Shown here piece after piece: positions 5,625-7,162 of a stretch of 7,162 bases of DNA. Location: contig URRT01000094.1 in the NCBI GenBank assembly GCA_900550355.1, positions 1 through 7,162 of the forward strand, read 5' to 3'. The DNA is from an uncultured Collinsella sp. GTDB taxonomy: Bacteria > Actinomycetota > Coriobacteriia > Coriobacteriales > Coriobacteriaceae. Each line of letters opens with the position of its first letter. Within the stretch, counting starts at the first letter, position 1. The position numbers were made by a program, and so were the translations under genes. Under the pieces are notes generated by a model. The model was not told the origin of the DNA and ran no database searches. It saw only the letters and a program-made list of their open reading frames with translations.

Positions 5625-6839
5625 ATGTCCGCGAAGGATCGCGAAGCAATGCGCCTGACGCCGGCGGAGGTCAGGCTGATTCTTATTGAGTCCCTGCAGT
5701 GGTGCGCCAACAACGCGGTCTACTTTTTGGGTCTTATCGGTGCGGCCACGTATGATCTGGCCGGCACGGCCTTTTTGGTTGCCGCCATTACGCTCGTGCG
5801 TAATCTTATGACGTCGGCGGGCAATATGGTGTCGGGCTCGGTCATCGATCGCTTTGGACCGCGCCGGACGTCATTTGTGACGTGCGTGATTACGGCAGTG
5901 CTATCGCTTGGCGTGGGGTTGGCGCCGTTATCTGTCCCCGGGCTTGTGTTTGCCGCGTGCGTCTTGGGACTTGCGGGTGGCTTTATCAACACCTGCACGC
6001 ATGCGTTTCCGGGATACCTGGAGTCGACCACCGAGGGCCGCAGCCGCGTGAACGGCCTCATGGTGTTCTACAGCAATATCGCCTATACCGCTGGCCCGCT
6101 GCTCGGCGGTGCCATCGTGAGCTGTTTTGCCACGCAATCGGTCTATCTGCTCATGGCGGGCATGATGGGTGTGGCGGCCGTGCTCTCCCTGGGTTGTCAT
6201 GAGTGTGTTGCTCCCGCAAAAGGGGAGAAGCCGAAGGGCGGTATTCTGGGCGGCATGGCCGAGGGTGCGCGACTTACGTTTCGCGACCACGACCTGCGCC
6301 TCATCTTCATCTCGGGCTTTTTGGGTTTCTTTGCGTTTGGCGCGTTCGATTCGCTGGAGTCGTTGTTCTACCGCGATGTGCTCAACGTGGATATCGTCTG
6401 GCTGGGCTGGCTGTCCTCGGTCGTGGGCCTCACTTCCTCGGTGGGCGCGTTCATCCTGACCAAGCTTTCTGCTCGCCATGTCAACCTGCGATTGCTGCTC
6501 GGCGCGCTCATGGCCGTGGGCATTGGGTCCATGGTGTACGTGGGCACCGATATGCTGGGGGTCGCGATTATCGGTCAGGCGATTAACGGTCTGGCCTGGG
6601 GATTCCTGGAACCGCTGCAGATGATCTTGATTCAGGAGCGCGCCGACATCAAATACCTGGGGCGCATTACCGGCTTTGTGCGTTTTGGCCTGATGAGCGC
6701 CGGCGTGCTGCCGCTGCTGGCGGCTCCGTTTTTGGCGGAGGCTTTGGGCGTCCAGGCGGTGCTATTTGGGGCATCGACCATTATTGCGCTGGTAGGAACG
6801 CTGTTCTTTGTCACACAAGGGAGGCGCCAGAGGTGTTAG
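5625..6839 (+). CDS. Major facilitator superfamily (MFS) transporter
   Basis: This 404-residue membrane protein has the MFS layout: about twelve hydrophobic segments in two halves with a cytoplasmic connecting loop at about 190-206 (polar, APAKGEKPKGG). GSVIDRFGPRRT (71-82) matches MFS motif A between segments 2 and 3. AYTAGPLLGGAI (153-164) resembles the motif C region in segment 5 that is common in antiporters, hinting at drug/proton-type efflux. ATG 5625 follows AGAAGGAG (5612-5619). The substrate is not recognisable. It stands immediately behind a terminator, so it is probably expressed by read-through from the IIC-IID operon; I see no convincing promoter in the gap. Its codon use is looser than that of IIC/IID. 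It occupies the position that a DMT transporter holds after copy 1. Confidence 0.9.
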   Translation: MSAKDREAMRLTPAEVRLILIESLQWCANNAVYFLGLIGAATYDLAGTAFLVAAITLVRNLMTSAGNMVSGSVIDRFGPRRTSFVTCVITAVLSLGVGLAPLSVPGLVFAACVLGLAGGFINTCTHAFPGYLESTTEGRSRVNGLMVFYSNIAYTAGPLLGGAIVSCFATQSVYLLMAGMMGVAAVLSLGCHECVAPAKGEKPKGGILGGMAEGARLTFRDHDLRLIFISGFLGFFAFGAFDSLESLFYRDVLNVDIVWLGWLSSVVGLTSSVGAFILTKLSARHVNLRLLLGALMAVGIGSMVYVGTDMLGVAIIGQAINGLAWGFLEPLQMILIQERADIKYLGRITGFVRFGLMSAGVLPLLAAPFLAEALGVQAVLFGASTIIALVGTLFFVTQGRRQRC

Positions 6840-6857
6840 CTATACATTCAATTCTAA

Positions 6858-6869
6858 TTTAATACCACT
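6858..6869 (-). promoter_or_regulatory. Inverted copy of the operator 12-mer
   Basis: TTTAATACCACT is the exact reverse complement of AGTGGTATTAAA, which occurs at 3765-3776 and at 6916-6927. It lies 19 bases after the MFS stop and 46 bases before the forward copy. No matching -10 is placed downstream on the minus strand, so it is more likely a further regulator-binding site than a divergent promoter. Confidence 0.5.
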
Positions 6870-6915
6870 CACCAGAGAATTTCGACCGTTCACCGAGGAT
6901 TGGAACAGATTGATA

Positions 6916-6959
6916 AGTGGTATTAAAAACACCTTAGGTGTATGTCTATAATTGGTATC
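6916..6959 (+). promoter_or_regulatory. Promoter and paired operator upstream of the second SIS gene
   Basis: This is the second copy of the 44-base module at 3765-3808; I count 33 of 44 positions identical without gaps. It has -10 TATAAT (6947-6952), a -35 candidate TTAAAA (6923-6928) 18 bases upstream, and TGGTAT at 6918-6923 and 6953-6958, again 35 bases apart. Unlike the first copy, its spacer contains a perfect 13-base inverted repeat, ACACCTTAGGTGT (6929-6941). The expected start site is about 50 bases before the SIS start codon. Confidence 0.78.
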
Positions 6960-7009
6960 GAAAAGAAACGCGATGTATAGAGTCGCGTGCAGGACAGAAA
7001 GGAAAAGCC

Positions 7010-7162
7010 ATGAAGGAAACCGAGAAGATCGAGATCATGCACTTTAGCCAGGAGGGCTATCTCGAGGACGGCAAGAACGTCTATGAGACCGGCAAGAAGA
7101 TGATCGAGCTCGCCGACAAGGTCGCCGACGAGGGCTACGACGCCGTGTTCCTGATGGGCGTC
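7010..7162 (+). CDS. SIS-domain sugar-phosphate deglycase/isomerase, N-terminal fragment
   Basis: The first 51 codons are present and the gene runs off the window. The start ATG 7010 has an AGAAAGGA site (6996-7003). The opening (IMHFSQEGYLEDGKNVYETG, then a helix and DAVFLMGV) looks like the N-terminus of FrlB-like SIS proteins. In those a leading segment precedes the first SIS strand, which ends in a G-rich sugar-phosphate loop; the DAVFLMGV strand would be that one, and the window stops just before the loop. The protein would be cytoplasmic and act on a PTS-imported 6-phosphate. The gene heads a new transcription unit with the same operator module as the second IIC-IID operon, so the two are probably co-regulated. 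It probably leads another PTS gene set beyond the window (inference). Confidence 0.75.
   Translation, partial: MKETEKIEIMHFSQEGYLEDGKNVYETGKKMIELADKVADEGYDAVFLMGV

Noticed and set aside
1..7162. Mobile elements, CRISPR arrays, tRNA or rRNA genes
   Set aside because: I looked for transposase-like proteins, terminal inverted repeats with target duplications, regularly spaced short repeats and tRNA-like ends and found none. The large direct repeat follows gene boundaries, not insertion-sequence structure.

Overview
The window reads as a gut actinobacterium of the Coriobacteriia, most probably Collinsella. This rests on the GC-rich but not extreme base composition, the strong G/C preference at third codon positions in the PTS genes, and the combination of mannose-family PTS genes with FrlB-like SIS sugar-phosphate enzymes. 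The assignment is by recognition, not by a search. Every gene I can support is on the + strand.

Layout. (1) Bases 1-89 are the C-terminal end of an SIS-domain protein of the FrlB/AgaS kind. (2) Bases 136-2741 encode a complete mannose-family PTS permease, IIA, IIB, IIC and IID, with small hairpins between IIA/IIB and IIB/IIC and an 11-base overlap of IIC and IID. An intrinsic terminator (2771-2803) follows, and straight after it an EamA/DMT-type transporter (2830-3720). (3) A promoter/operator region (3765-3808) and a leader of about 135 bases precede a second IIC-IID pair (3946-5533) that has no IIA or IIB of its own. It is followed by a second intrinsic terminator (5568-5607) and straight after it an MFS transporter (5625-6839). 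(4) A second copy of the promoter/operator module (6916-6959) drives another SIS-domain gene starting at 7010 and running off the window.

How the genes fit together. IIA and IIB relay phosphate from HPr to a sugar carried in by IIC/IID. The SIS enzyme would then act on the 6-phosphorylated product. FrlB-like enzymes next to mannose-family PTS genes are known from the glucoselysine/fructoselysine (gfr) operons, so an Amadori compound or amino-sugar conjugate is the most attractive substrate class, but the sequence does not prove it. The second IIC-IID pair presumably borrows IIA/IIB from the first operon or from elsewhere.

The most notable features are evolutionary and regulatory. The two IIC-IID pairs share an apparently identical tract of about 1,037 bases (1704-2740 = 4496-5532) that ends exactly in the IID stop codon, while the middle of IIC has diverged strongly. 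The two internal promoters share the same operator pair, TGGTAT repeated 35 bases apart around a consensus -10. This looks like a modular, homogenised PTS array in which a constant IIC-C-terminus/IID unit is combined with variable IIC segments under a common regulator. I see no mobile element, CRISPR array, tRNA or rRNA.
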